Positions 1 to 5,319 of a DNA stretch of 10,441 nt are shown piece by piece. The notes under the pieces were generated by a model, which was not told the origin of the DNA, searched no databases, and saw nothing but the letters and a program-made list of their open reading frames with translations. This stretch comes from GWA1-39-11 sp964640435 (GTDB lineage: Bacteria; Patescibacteriota; Microgenomatia; Levybacterales; GWA1-39-11), in contig CAZXFJ010000036.1 of NCBI GenBank assembly GCA_964640435.1, forward strand, positions 1 through 10,441. Reading direction: 5' to 3'. Within the stretch, counting starts at the first letter, position 1. Each line of letters starts with the position of its first letter. The position numbers and the translations under genes were made by a program.

Positions 1-815
1 TAGGACAGAAGCTTCGTCCATACCAGGTTGCTAGTGGAGACAATGATGATAAGTCTGTAACACTTGAAGAATTGGCAAATGCAGCCTCTGATTATAACCT
101 TGTCGCCTATCATAGACCTAATGGTGATTATGAGAAAATTAAAAGATTTGTCTCAAATGGAATTCCTGTAATAGTTAGAACCTGGCTTCATCCGAATGAA
201 GACATTGGACATTTTAGAGTAATCCGCGGGTATGATGATACAACGTCTGAAATCATTCAGGATGATTCATTTGAAGGTAAGGATCTTCGATATAACTACG
301 ATGTCTTTAACAAAATGTGGGAACCATATAACTATGAGTATCTTGTTCTTGTTCCAAAAGAAGAACAAAGCTTGGCAGAAGAAATTATCGGAGAAGATAT
401 CGATACCAAAACAGCATGGAAAAAAGCTGCTAACAGCTCAGGTGAGCTATTAAAAAGTAACCCCGATGATATTTATGCCCGATTTAATTTATCTGTTGCA
501 TATTTCAATATAGGTGAATACAAAAAATCGACTGAGGAATTTGAAAAAGTTGAAGCGCAGCTCCCTTTCAGAACGCTTTGGTACCAAATTGAACCAGTTG
601 AGGCATATTATCATCTTGGAAATTATGAGCGTGTTTTTCAAATAACAGATAGCATTTTAAACAATCAAAACAGAGCATTTTCTGAGCTTTATATAATTCG
701 TGGCGACATCTATAAAAAGCAAGGCAATACTGAAGCTGCAAGAAATGAGTATAATCAGGCTGTTTTGTACAACAAAAATCTTAAAGATGCACAAGATAAA
801 TTAAGCAGTATTTAA
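1..815 (+). CDS. C39-like peptidase-fold protein with C-terminal TPR repeats (5' partial)
   Basis: The frame is open from the window edge (first full codon at base 3) to TAA at 813-815, so the N-terminus, including any catalytic cysteine, lies outside. The TTG at 72 is not a credible start because homology-like sequence continues upstream of it. The visible part (270 residues) begins in a papain-like C39 peptidase fold: a 'GIPVIVRTWL' strand, the 'GHFRVIRGYDD' block carrying the expected histidine at visible residue 70, and 'QDDSFEG', which supplies the acidic residue. From about visible residue 154 to the end there are roughly three TPR-like helical hairpins, e.g. 'YARFNLSVAYFNIGEYKKS' and 'LYIIRGDIYKKQGNTEAA'. 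C39-like domains cleave peptides, including double-glycine leaders, but many stand-alone members are uncharacterised. The TPR tail suggests protein binding. Whether it is an active peptidase cannot be judged without the cysteine. Confidence 0.8.
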   Translation, partial: GQKLRPYQVASGDNDDKSVTLEELANAASDYNLVAYHRPNGDYEKIKRFVSNGIPVIVRTWLHPNEDIGHFRVIRGYDDTTSEIIQDDSFEGKDLRYNYDVFNKMWEPYNYEYLVLVPKEEQSLAEEIIGEDIDTKTAWKKAANSSGELLKSNPDDIYARFNLSVAYFNIGEYKKSTEEFEKVEAQLPFRTLWYQIEPVEAYYHLGNYERVFQITDSILNNQNRAFSELYIIRGDIYKKQGNTEAARNEYNQAVLYNKNLKDAQDKLSSI

Positions 816-823
816 TAAGTTCG

Positions 824-875
824 GCAAAAACGCCGGGCTCCTCAAAGGTTATTCCCAAACGTTTTTGCTTTTTTT
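824..875 (+). terminator. Rho-independent terminator after the C39/TPR gene
   Basis: GCAAAAACG (824-832) pairs perfectly with CGTTTTTGC (860-868), and seven T follow at 869-875. The 27-base loop can form inner pairs (GGG 835-837 with CCC 854-856). On the opposite strand the hairpin is not followed by a T-run, so it looks one-directional and serves the + strand gene. It overlaps the stop codon of the convergent gene ending at 874. Confidence 0.7.
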
Positions 876-1419
876 ATTGGGCTGAAGCTGGAGTAATGGT
901 TGATGTTGGGACACTACCCATCGGTCTACCATGCATCATGCCACGACCCCGACCCATCATTCTTAAATAGGATTCATCTATTCCGTTCGCTGCTGCCCAA
1001 GCTTTAATTTCTGCTTGCATAGCATCAAACTTTGCTTTTCGCTCGTCAGATGACAAGTCCTTCATTGAATCTGGACTATACTTTGTTCGAAGCTCAGAAA
1101 GCTTATTTAAGATAGCTGTTTCCTGGTCAGAAGTAATTTTTCCTTCACTCACGAGACTGTCTAAGCGCTTTTTTTCCATAGCCTTAATATCGGCCTCTGT
1201 CGGCTTGTTCTTCTCGTGATATTCATCGATTGCAGCCTTAACCTTAGTTTCATCTAGGTTAAATTTTTGTGCTATAAATTTAACAAGACCTGAAACAAAA
1301 GTATCTTTAGTAGTTGTGGTACTATCTGCTGCGTAAACTGGAAGGCTACCAGCAAGAAGAGTTCCAAACATTACTGTTGCTGCTGCAACTGACATTATTT
1401 TTCTATTGATATTTATCAC
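874..1419 (-). CDS. Exported helical protein with Met/Gly/His-rich tail
   Basis: The 181-residue product has a signal peptide: basic start (NRK, 5-7), hydrophobic core to about 25 and an A-x-A cleavage site 'VYA' at 28-30. The mature part is charged and helical. Residues 84-110 ('LVSEGKITSDQETAILNKL') resemble the helical hairpins of DUF2680/YckD-like secreted proteins. The tail, about 154-168, is rich in Met, Gly, Arg and His ('MMGRGRGMMHGRPMG'), which could bind a metal or nucleic acid; that is inference. The start is uncertain. The GTG at 1417-1419 is embedded in an extended Shine-Dalgarno (AAAGGGGGTGAT), leaving no spacer. The ATG at 1393-1395 would remove the basic n-region of the signal peptide. 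The ATC at 1408-1410 sits at ideal SD spacing. Function unknown. Confidence 0.75.
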   Translation of the reverse strand: MININRKIMSVAAATVMFGTLLAGSLPVYAADSTTTTKDTFVSGLVKFIAQKFNLDETKVKAAIDEYHEKNKPTEADIKAMEKKRLDSLVSEGKITSDQETAILNKLSELRTKYSPDSMKDLSSDERKAKFDAMQAEIKAWAAANGIDESYLRMMGRGRGMMHGRPMGSVPTSTITPASAQ

Positions 1420-1427
1420 CCCCTTTC
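1412..1427 (-). promoter_or_regulatory. Extended Shine-Dalgarno overlapping the GTG start
   Basis: Read on the minus strand the sequence is AAAGGGGGTGAT, close to the full anti-SD complement AAGGAGGTGAT. It is the strongest ribosome-binding site in the window. It overlaps the assigned GTG and lies eight bases before an in-frame ATC, so it makes the GTG doubtful. Confidence 0.6.
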
Positions 1428-1459
1428 AGAAAAGCTATCTTAGACAATTAATCTGAAAG
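1423..1459. promoter_or_regulatory. Inverted repeat CTTTCAGA/TCTGAAAG in divergent control region
   Basis: CTTTCAGA at 1423-1430 and TCTGAAAG at 1452-1459 form a perfect 8-base inverted repeat with a 21-base spacer, extendable by two G-U pairs in RNA. The proximal arm abuts the Shine-Dalgarno of the minus-strand gene. It could be a transcription-factor operator. If transcription starts upstream of 1459, it could also be a hairpin that hides the ribosome-binding site. Confidence 0.45.
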
Positions 1460-1464
1460 AACGC

Positions 1465-1474
1465 TTAGATCTAA
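1465..1474. promoter_or_regulatory. Perfect palindrome TTAGATCTAA upstream of the 1513 promoter
   Basis: A 10-base perfect palindrome lies four bases upstream of the proposed -35 element (1478-1483) of the gene at 1513. The position suits an operator, but a palindrome of this size in AT-rich DNA may be chance. Confidence 0.3.
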
Positions 1475-1477
1475 TGC

Positions 1478-1513
1478 TTTAAAGTTTTTCGCTGTCGCGA
1501 TATACTATATTTA
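1478..1513 (+). promoter_or_regulatory. Promoter TTTAAA-17-TATACT, leaderless geometry
   Basis: The -35-like TTTAAA (1478-1483), a 17-base spacer and the -10 TATACT (1501-1506) are followed by six bases and then ATG at 1513. Transcription would start at about the A of ATG. No Shine-Dalgarno lies upstream of this start. Confidence 0.6.
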
Positions 1514-1902
1514 TGAGGAGCATAGATAAAATACATATCTTATTTGCATTTCTAATCGTTACTTCCCTCTTCTTTATTACAACTAGCTTTTTAAATCCTA
1601 TTAAGCGTCATAATTATGTAATAAATCCCCCAGCGGCCATCTCCTACCCTAAATCAGGTGATATTTTACACCAAGGAAAGACATATATCATTAAATGGAA
1701 AGGTGGAACAGGAAGTACTGATATTTTCTTAATTAACCATGCTTATGAATCAGAAGGCGTATCTATTAGCATTGCAGACAGAATATATAACATCGCCAAT
1801 TCTGGATCATATTCATATAAGGTTCCAACAAATATTCCAACTGGAGAATACAAGTTCACTATTGGTTCATTAAACTCCGAATATTTTGATATTGAAAAGT
1901 AG
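1513..1902 (+). CDS. Membrane-anchored/exported protein with Kre9/KNH-type beta domain
   Basis: The 129-residue protein has an N-terminal hydrophobic segment at about 8-27 (uncleaved anchor or signal). After it comes one beta-rich domain resembling the Ser-Thr-rich GPI-anchored (Kre9/KNH, PF10342) family. Its landmarks are 'ISYPKSGDILHQGKTYIIKW' at 43-62, 'NSGSYSYKVP' at 96-105 and 'PTGEYKFTI' at 109-117. In bacteria this fold occurs as an extracellular module in surface proteins, often repeated; here there is a single copy and nothing else. Its ligand is unknown. It is divergent from the exported protein at 874-1419, with which it shares the control region. The ATG at 1513 lacks a Shine-Dalgarno and matches the leaderless promoter pattern. 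Confidence 0.8.
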   Translation: MRSIDKIHILFAFLIVTSLFFITTSFLNPIKRHNYVINPPAAISYPKSGDILHQGKTYIIKWKGGTGSTDIFLINHAYESEGVSISIADRIYNIANSGSYSYKVPTNIPTGEYKFTIGSLNSEYFDIEK

Positions 1903-1907
1903 TCCTC

Positions 1908-1937
1908 TTGACATTTATTTTAAATAAGTTCTAACAT
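1908..1937 (+). promoter_or_regulatory. Promoter TTGACA-18-TAACAT upstream of the 1958 gene
   Basis: A consensus -35 TTGACA (1908-1913) lies just after the preceding stop codon, with an 18-base spacer to a 4/6 -10 TAACAT (1932-1937). The start would be near 1944, giving a leader of about 14 bases. Unlike most promoters here, it does not have the six-base -10 to ATG gap. Confidence 0.5.
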
Positions 1938-1957
1938 TAATATAGATCTTATTTATT

Positions 1958-2218
1958 ATGATTACTCCTCAATTTGAAACCATAGTCAATCTCCTCTTTT
2001 GTATTATTATCTTGCTTCTCGGATGGATGGAATACGAAAAAACTAGAAAACCACTCGGTCTATATGTTGGAGTTGCTTTCGGACTTTTTGGATTATCACA
2101 TTTAGCAAATCTTATGGGTGTGGCTTTTCAGTATGCTGGAATCTTAACAATTCTTAGAAGTATTGCTTATATATTAATTATCCTTGGCCTCTTCTTTACT
2201 TTTAGAAAGAAAAAATAA
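1958..2218 (+). CDS. Small three-helix membrane protein, function unknown
   Basis: The 86-residue product is almost wholly hydrophobic, with likely membrane helices at about 8-24, 34-55 and 61-82, and a basic C-terminus ('FRKKK') that favours a cytoplasmic end. A short polar loop, 'EYEKTRKP' (25-32), links helices 1 and 2, and 'GLSHLANLMG' in helix 2 has a histidine within the membrane. The layout resembles small membrane-input modules found alone or in front of signalling domains, but I recognise no named family. It has its own TTGACA promoter. Its stop is one base from that of the convergent gene, with no hairpin terminator between. Confidence 0.65.
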   Translation: MITPQFETIVNLLFCIIILLLGWMEYEKTRKPLGLYVGVAFGLFGLSHLANLMGVAFQYAGILTILRSIAYILIILGLFFTFRKKK

Positions 2219-2219
2219 A

Positions 2220-2543
2220 CTATAGTTCTTCTTCTGAAATAAGGGGGTAAATATCAAAAGCAACTTCTTCATATGGGTGAACTGATTTCATCGCTGCAAT
2301 TACGTCTTTTGCTTTTTCCTTAGGACAGATCATTTCAATTCGATCTTCTGCAACCTCTTCAAATTTTCCTACTTCACCAATTGTAGGATTTGCTCCTTCC
2401 CCAGGTAAAAATCGACCAGTTACTTTTCCCGCAACACTACAATGAGTATAGTTTCCTATTACACCAGCGCCAACATCCCCCATAGTTTTTAAAACTTTTA
2501 CAGTATCTTTTTCTGGAACAAAAACGACTATTTTTACGTTCAT
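2220..2543 (-). CDS. Stand-alone NIF3/YqfO insert-domain protein
   Basis: The 107-residue product matches the domain inserted in the middle of longer NIF3-family proteins (YqfO type), a fold related to PII/CutA. The diagnostic residues are 'KIVVFVP' at 4-10, 'GAGVIGNYTHCS' at 25-36, 'GRFLPGEGANPTIGEVGK' at 43-60 and 'HPYEEVAFDIYPL' at 89-101. The flanking metal-binding NIF3 halves are absent, so this is only the insert. Single-domain forms are known; their role is not established, and trimeric ligand or metal binding is an inference from the fold. The ATG (2541-2543) shares its A with the TAA of the upstream gene (TAATG), and AAAGG at 2553-2557 may serve as ribosome-binding site. I rejected the TTG six bases upstream of this ATG. 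Confidence 0.85.
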   Translation of the reverse strand: MNVKIVVFVPEKDTVKVLKTMGDVGAGVIGNYTHCSVAGKVTGRFLPGEGANPTIGEVGKFEEVAEDRIEMICPKEKAKDVIAAMKSVHPYEEVAFDIYPLISEEEL

Positions 2544-3157
2544 TAGCAAGAACCTTTAGGAATATTAATTATAACTGTGGTAAAACCAAGAGCTTTAAGA
2601 AGCGCCGTTAATTGAGTCCTTCCGTTTTCAGATGCTTCATCTAAAATATTTTCATCGCAAGCTGCTTGTCTAAGTGATTGCTCTGCCACAGCTCTTGCTT
2701 TAGATTCTAAATCTTTATCTCCTTTTGTTAGTATTCCAGTCGTTCGATCATATACACGTGTTTTTTCTTCATCAATTCGTGACACTAAGATTTCAGGTGA
2801 TGGAAGATCTATAGTCACGCTTTCCCCTCTTATTGATACGGAGTTGTTTTTTAGCTTGGAGAAATCAAATCCAGCAATGACCTGTCCATGCGCAATTAAG
2901 AGTAACTTATCGCCAAACAAAAGATTAGTAAATACTCCACCACTTTTTCCAGCATCAATTATTTTCTCTATGGTAAACGAGGTTGTTTCATAACGATTTA
3001 ATGCTTGAAGCTCTTTTACAACCGCTGTTGAAGAAAGATTTACATAAGTATTTGGTTGTCTGAAAAGCTGCATAACTGAGAAGATAACCAAAATGATTCC
3101 CGCAAGCGCAATTCCCCACAAAATGTACTTGATGTAGATAAAGTATTTTGTTGCCAT
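2543..3157 (-). CDS. Membrane-anchored DUF4230 protein
   Basis: The 204-residue product has one N-terminal membrane helix (about 8-30) and an outward domain of the DUF4230 type. This starts at about 48 with 'ELQALNRYETTSFTIEKII', continues through a hydrophobic 'KLLLIAHGQVIAGFDFSKL' strand region and 'VTIDLPSPEIL' (114-124), and ends in a long helix plus 'LLKALGFTTVIINIP'. Paired cysteines at 167 and 204 may form a disulphide. DUF4230 proteins are widespread, anchored and functionally uncharacterised. The gene heads a two-gene unit with the NIF3-insert protein, joined by a TAATG overlap. Its own ATG fits the leaderless pattern with an extended -10. Confidence 0.85.
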   Translation of the reverse strand: MATKYFIYIKYILWGIALAGIILVIFSVMQLFRQPNTYVNLSSTAVVKELQALNRYETTSFTIEKIIDAGKSGGVFTNLLFGDKLLLIAHGQVIAGFDFSKLKNNSVSIRGESVTIDLPSPEILVSRIDEEKTRVYDRTTGILTKGDKDLESKARAVAEQSLRQAACDENILDEASENGRTQLTALLKALGFTTVIINIPKGSC

Positions 3158-3172
3158 AAAATAATTATAACA
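3158..3172 (-). promoter_or_regulatory. Extended -10 TGTTATAAT, six bases from ATG (DUF4230 unit)
   Basis: On the minus strand TGT-TATAAT (3172-3164) is a perfect -10 with extended TGn element, followed by six bases and the ATG at 3157. There is no clear -35, as expected for an extended -10 promoter. The transcript would begin at the start codon. Confidence 0.65.
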
Positions 3173-3180
3173 AAACCCTA

Positions 3181-3209
3181 TTGCAATTATTTATAAAACT
3201 CGATAAAGT
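3181..3209 (+). promoter_or_regulatory. Promoter TTGCAA-17-TAAAGT, six bases from ATG
   Basis: TTGCAA (3181-3186), a 17-base spacer and TAAAGT (3204-3209) are each 4/6 to consensus, and the ATG at 3216 follows after exactly six bases. Weak alone, it is supported by having the same geometry as six other promoters in the window. Confidence 0.45.
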
Positions 3210-3215
3210 TAATAT

Positions 3216-3620
3216 ATGGCTGCCCGCAAAACAATCTCCAACTCGTTTATTTATATAATCTCCATAATCTGTCTTGTAGCAATTGGAGGACTACTTGCTC
3301 TTATATTTAGCTTAAAAAATAATCTTGCAGAACTAAAAGCTCAATCCCAAGCACAACAAACAAATATGGTTAACGTTACATATAAATGTGATGGAGAAAA
3401 GGAAATTTCAGCAGTATTCATGAATGGTGCATCAAATATGGTACAACTTAACCTTCCAAACAATAAAACATATAATCTTATGCAAACTCTTTCAGCTGAT
3501 GGTGGACGCTATGCTAACTGGGATAACAGTTTTGTATTTTGGAGCAAAGGAAATACAGCTTTTGTTGAACAAGATGGAAATCAAACTTACGAAAACTGCA
3601 CTCAAACATCCTCAAACTAG
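3216..3620 (+). CDS. MliC/PliC-like lysozyme-inhibitor domain protein, membrane-anchored
   Basis: The 134-residue product has an N-terminal membrane anchor at about 11-32, a short polar linker, then a small beta-barrel domain of the MliC type (inhibitor of C-type lysozyme). The marks are 'YKCDGEKEISAVF' at 56-68, a 'QTLSADGGRYA' loop at 90-100 matching the family's S-x-S-G-x-x-Y inhibitory loop, 'FWSKGNTAFVE' at 108-118 and a closing cysteine (128) to pair with Cys58. In proteobacterial MliC the Ser/Tyr loop enters the lysozyme active site; here Ser93 and Tyr99 occupy these places. Those proteins are lipoproteins, whereas this one has a transmembrane anchor and no lipobox. Inhibitory activity is inferred. 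The gene stands alone and converges with bcp. Confidence 0.82.
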   Translation: MAARKTISNSFIYIISIICLVAIGGLLALIFSLKNNLAELKAQSQAQQTNMVNVTYKCDGEKEISAVFMNGASNMVQLNLPNNKTYNLMQTLSADGGRYANWDNSFVFWSKGNTAFVEQDGNQTYENCTQTSSN

Positions 3621-3621
3621 T

Positions 3622-4077
3622 TTATTTTTTAAGAAGTTCAGCTAAATCCTTCAGTATCTCTTCTGAATGAGTTGTTGGATCAACTTTTTCATAACTTTTT
3701 ACAATATCGCCTTCTGGATTAACTATATATGTATTCCGAATTGTCCCATCAAATTCGCGTCCCATCATCTTTTTCCTCCCCCAAGCACCATATGCATCAA
3801 TTACTTTATGTTCTGGATCCGCAAGCAAAGTGAAGTTAAGATCATATTTTTTCTCAAACTTTTTGTGAGACTTTACTGTATCTTTTGAAATTCCAACTAC
3901 TTCTACTCCAAGCTTTTTAAACTCACTGCTTGCATCCCTAAAGTTACATGCTTCCTTTGTACAGCCTGGTGTGTCATCCTTTGGATAGAAATATATTACA
4001 AGCCAAGATCCCTTGTAGTCTTTGAGTGAGTGTTCTTTTCCGTCTTGATCCGAGAGTGTAAAATCCGCTGCTTTCAT
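3622..4077 (-). CDS. bcp: Peroxiredoxin, BCP/PrxQ subfamily
   Basis: Thiol peroxidase reducing hydrogen peroxide and organic hydroperoxides, usually with thioredoxin as electron donor; cytosolic. The 151-residue length is typical. The active site is 'PKDDTPGCTKEACNFRD' at 32-48, with Thr36, peroxidatic Cys39 and resolving Cys44 five residues on, which is the PrxQ helix arrangement. Arg114 in 'GTIRNTYIVNPEG' completes the site, and 'VVGISKDT' and 'LLADPEH' are family blocks. I place the start at ATG 4075-4077 instead of the TTG ten codons upstream: the family begins with 'KAADFTL', and the promoter -10 lies six bases before this ATG, so the longer form would include promoter DNA. It is a single-gene unit convergent with the MliC-like gene, one base between the stops. 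Confidence 0.95.
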   Translation of the reverse strand: MKAADFTLSDQDGKEHSLKDYKGSWLVIYFYPKDDTPGCTKEACNFRDASSEFKKLGVEVVGISKDTVKSHKKFEKKYDLNFTLLADPEHKVIDAYGAWGRKKMMGREFDGTIRNTYIVNPEGDIVKSYEKVDPTTHSEEILKDLAELLKK

Positions 4078-4092
4078 ATGATTATTATAGCA
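4078..4092 (-). promoter_or_regulatory. Extended -10 TGCTATAAT, six bases from bcp ATG
   Basis: On the minus strand TGC-TATAAT (4092-4084) is a perfect extended -10. Six bases (AATCAT) separate it from ATG at 4077, so the mRNA should start at the initiation codon. No Shine-Dalgarno is present. Confidence 0.65.
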
Positions 4093-4100
4093 CCCATCAC

Positions 4101-4129
4101 TTGACAATAGTTTATGGTTTATTGATACT
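4101..4129 (+). promoter_or_regulatory. Promoter TTGACA-17-GATACT for the 4151 operon
   Basis: A consensus -35 TTGACA (4101-4106) with a 17-base spacer precedes a 4/6 -10 GATACT (4124-4129). The start would be near 4136, giving a leader of about 15 bases with a weak purine run (GAAAAGA) before the ATG. It overlaps the upstream flank of the bcp promoter. Confidence 0.55.
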
Positions 4130-4150
4130 TAATATATACCCGAAAAGAAT

Positions 4151-4663
4151 ATGAGAAAAAGCGTAATTGGTTTTTTTATAGTTGTAATACTTGCAGGATT
4201 TGCTGGATGGTTTGTCTTTAATAATCAAGAAAAATTTGTAGAACCTGCTCCGCTCATCTCTCAAGAAAACCCCGATACAATTTTCACTTCAGCTGACAAG
4301 GCTCTTCCGTCAGCCAACTGGAGCAAGCCTCAGGGTGCATCAGAACAAACAATGTATGGAGACTTAAAAGGAATGGAAATCTCCGGACAAATTTCATCTG
4401 AACAAGCAAGCATAAATCCTTTTGAAAACAAAGATGAACTCACAAAAATGGGATACAAAGAAGATCTGAATTTATCAGCTAGTGGACCAGGATCAAATGT
4501 ATGGGGATACAAAAAAACAACAAACGGCAAAAGCCAGGTCGTAATTTACTCTTATCAAACTGCCCCATCCTCAAGTAATCCAAATGAACCGATTCAATTT
4601 GACTGTCCATGTAATGTAACTCTTAAAGTATTTATCTCCGACCCTTTCAATGAAAAACAATAA
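4151..4663 (+). CDS. Membrane-anchored protein with C-terminal CPC motif, unknown
   Basis: The 170-residue product has an N-terminal helix at about 5-23 after 'MRKS', a disordered linker, then a Ser/Asn/Pro-rich outward domain. The region 'GMEISGQISSEQASINPFEN' to 'ELTKMGYKEDLNLSASGPGS' is polar and probably folded, followed by strands 'VWGYKKT' and 'SQVVIYSY'. A Cys-Pro-Cys at 152-154 ('FDCPCNVTLKVFISDPF') is the only cysteine pair and may form a vicinal-type disulphide or bind a metal. I recognise no family. It heads a three-gene unit: its last 14 bases overlap the start of the next gene, so translation is likely coupled. Confidence 0.7.
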   Translation: MRKSVIGFFIVVILAGFAGWFVFNNQEKFVEPAPLISQENPDTIFTSADKALPSANWSKPQGASEQTMYGDLKGMEISGQISSEQASINPFENKDELTKMGYKEDLNLSASGPGSNVWGYKKTTNGKSQVVIYSYQTAPSSSNPNEPIQFDCPCNVTLKVFISDPFNEKQ

Positions 4664-5318
4664 AGTCCACTTCTCTCATGTTCGTGAAGTGGAACTTAGG
4701 CTTATCCTAGGACTTCTTCTAATAGCACTTTTGAATGTAATAATTTACCGAAGTCTTGCGATTGGTCAACCTCATTTTTTAATCATATTTAACAACGTTG
4801 GAATTCTAATTTATGGGATATGTCTAACCCTTATGCTTCTGTTTACCTTAATCCAACATAGAAAGTTCTTAAGCTACACATTTCATTTAATTTTAGGAGT
4901 TATGGTTATTAACATTGTCTTTAATCTCATCAATCTTATCGTAAATCATAGAATTGCTGACAATGGTACGGTGATCGTTGCGGATGCCTCACTTATCTGG
5001 CTCTCAAGTCTGGGTGTATTTTCATTTTGGTATTGGATCGTTGATCGTGGTGGGCCAATTGAAAGATCACTTGAAACACACAACATAAGGCGAGACCTTC
5101 TATTTCCTCAATACCAAACTACAGTTCCTGGATGGGAAAATTGGAAGCCTAATTTCTGGGATTATTTTGTTTTCTCCTTCTTTACAAGCACTGGGTTTTC
5201 ACCTGCCGATACACTTCCACTCTCACAAAGAGTTAAACTTTTAATGATGATTGAGGCAACGGTTTCACTTGTCATAATAGGAATGGTAATAAGCCGGGCT
5301 CTAAGCTTGATTCAATAA
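4650..5318 (+). CDS. Polytopic membrane protein with ion-channel-like pore segment
   Basis: The 222-residue product has about five membrane helices (roughly 15-34, 45-67, 76-97, 112-131, 197-218) and a re-entrant-like segment, 'DYFVFSFFTSTGFSPADTLP' (171-190). That segment followed by 'LSQRVKLLMMIEATVSLVII' has the order of a two-helix potassium channel: pore helix, filter, then inner helix. The filter position reads 'TSTGFSP' instead of the usual T-V-G-Y-G-D, so it is at best a degenerate pore. The same arrangement with a FSPTD-type motif is familiar from DUF1345-like bacterial membrane proteins. Transport is inferred and the ion unknown. The ATG lies within the previous gene, and the next gene starts one base after the stop. 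Confidence 0.75.
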   Translation: MKNNKVHFSHVREVELRLILGLLLIALLNVIIYRSLAIGQPHFLIIFNNVGILIYGICLTLMLLFTLIQHRKFLSYTFHLILGVMVINIVFNLINLIVNHRIADNGTVIVADASLIWLSSLGVFSFWYWIVDRGGPIERSLETHNIRRDLLFPQYQTTVPGWENWKPNFWDYFVFSFFTSTGFSPADTLPLSQRVKLLMMIEATVSLVIIGMVISRALSLIQ

Positions 5319-5319
5319 T

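Noticed and set aside
3601..3630. Possible terminator (AAACTAGTTT followed by ATTTTTT) after the MliC-like gene
   Set aside because: The palindrome has no room for a loop, so the RNA stem would be three A/T-rich pairs; not a credible hairpin.
3667..3888. Plus-strand open frame inside bcp
   Set aside because: Shadow of a firmly identified peroxiredoxin gene.
4330..4530. Minus-strand open frame opposite the CPC protein gene
   Set aside because: Complement of a coding frame with promoter, start and coupled downstream gene; no supporting signal of its own.
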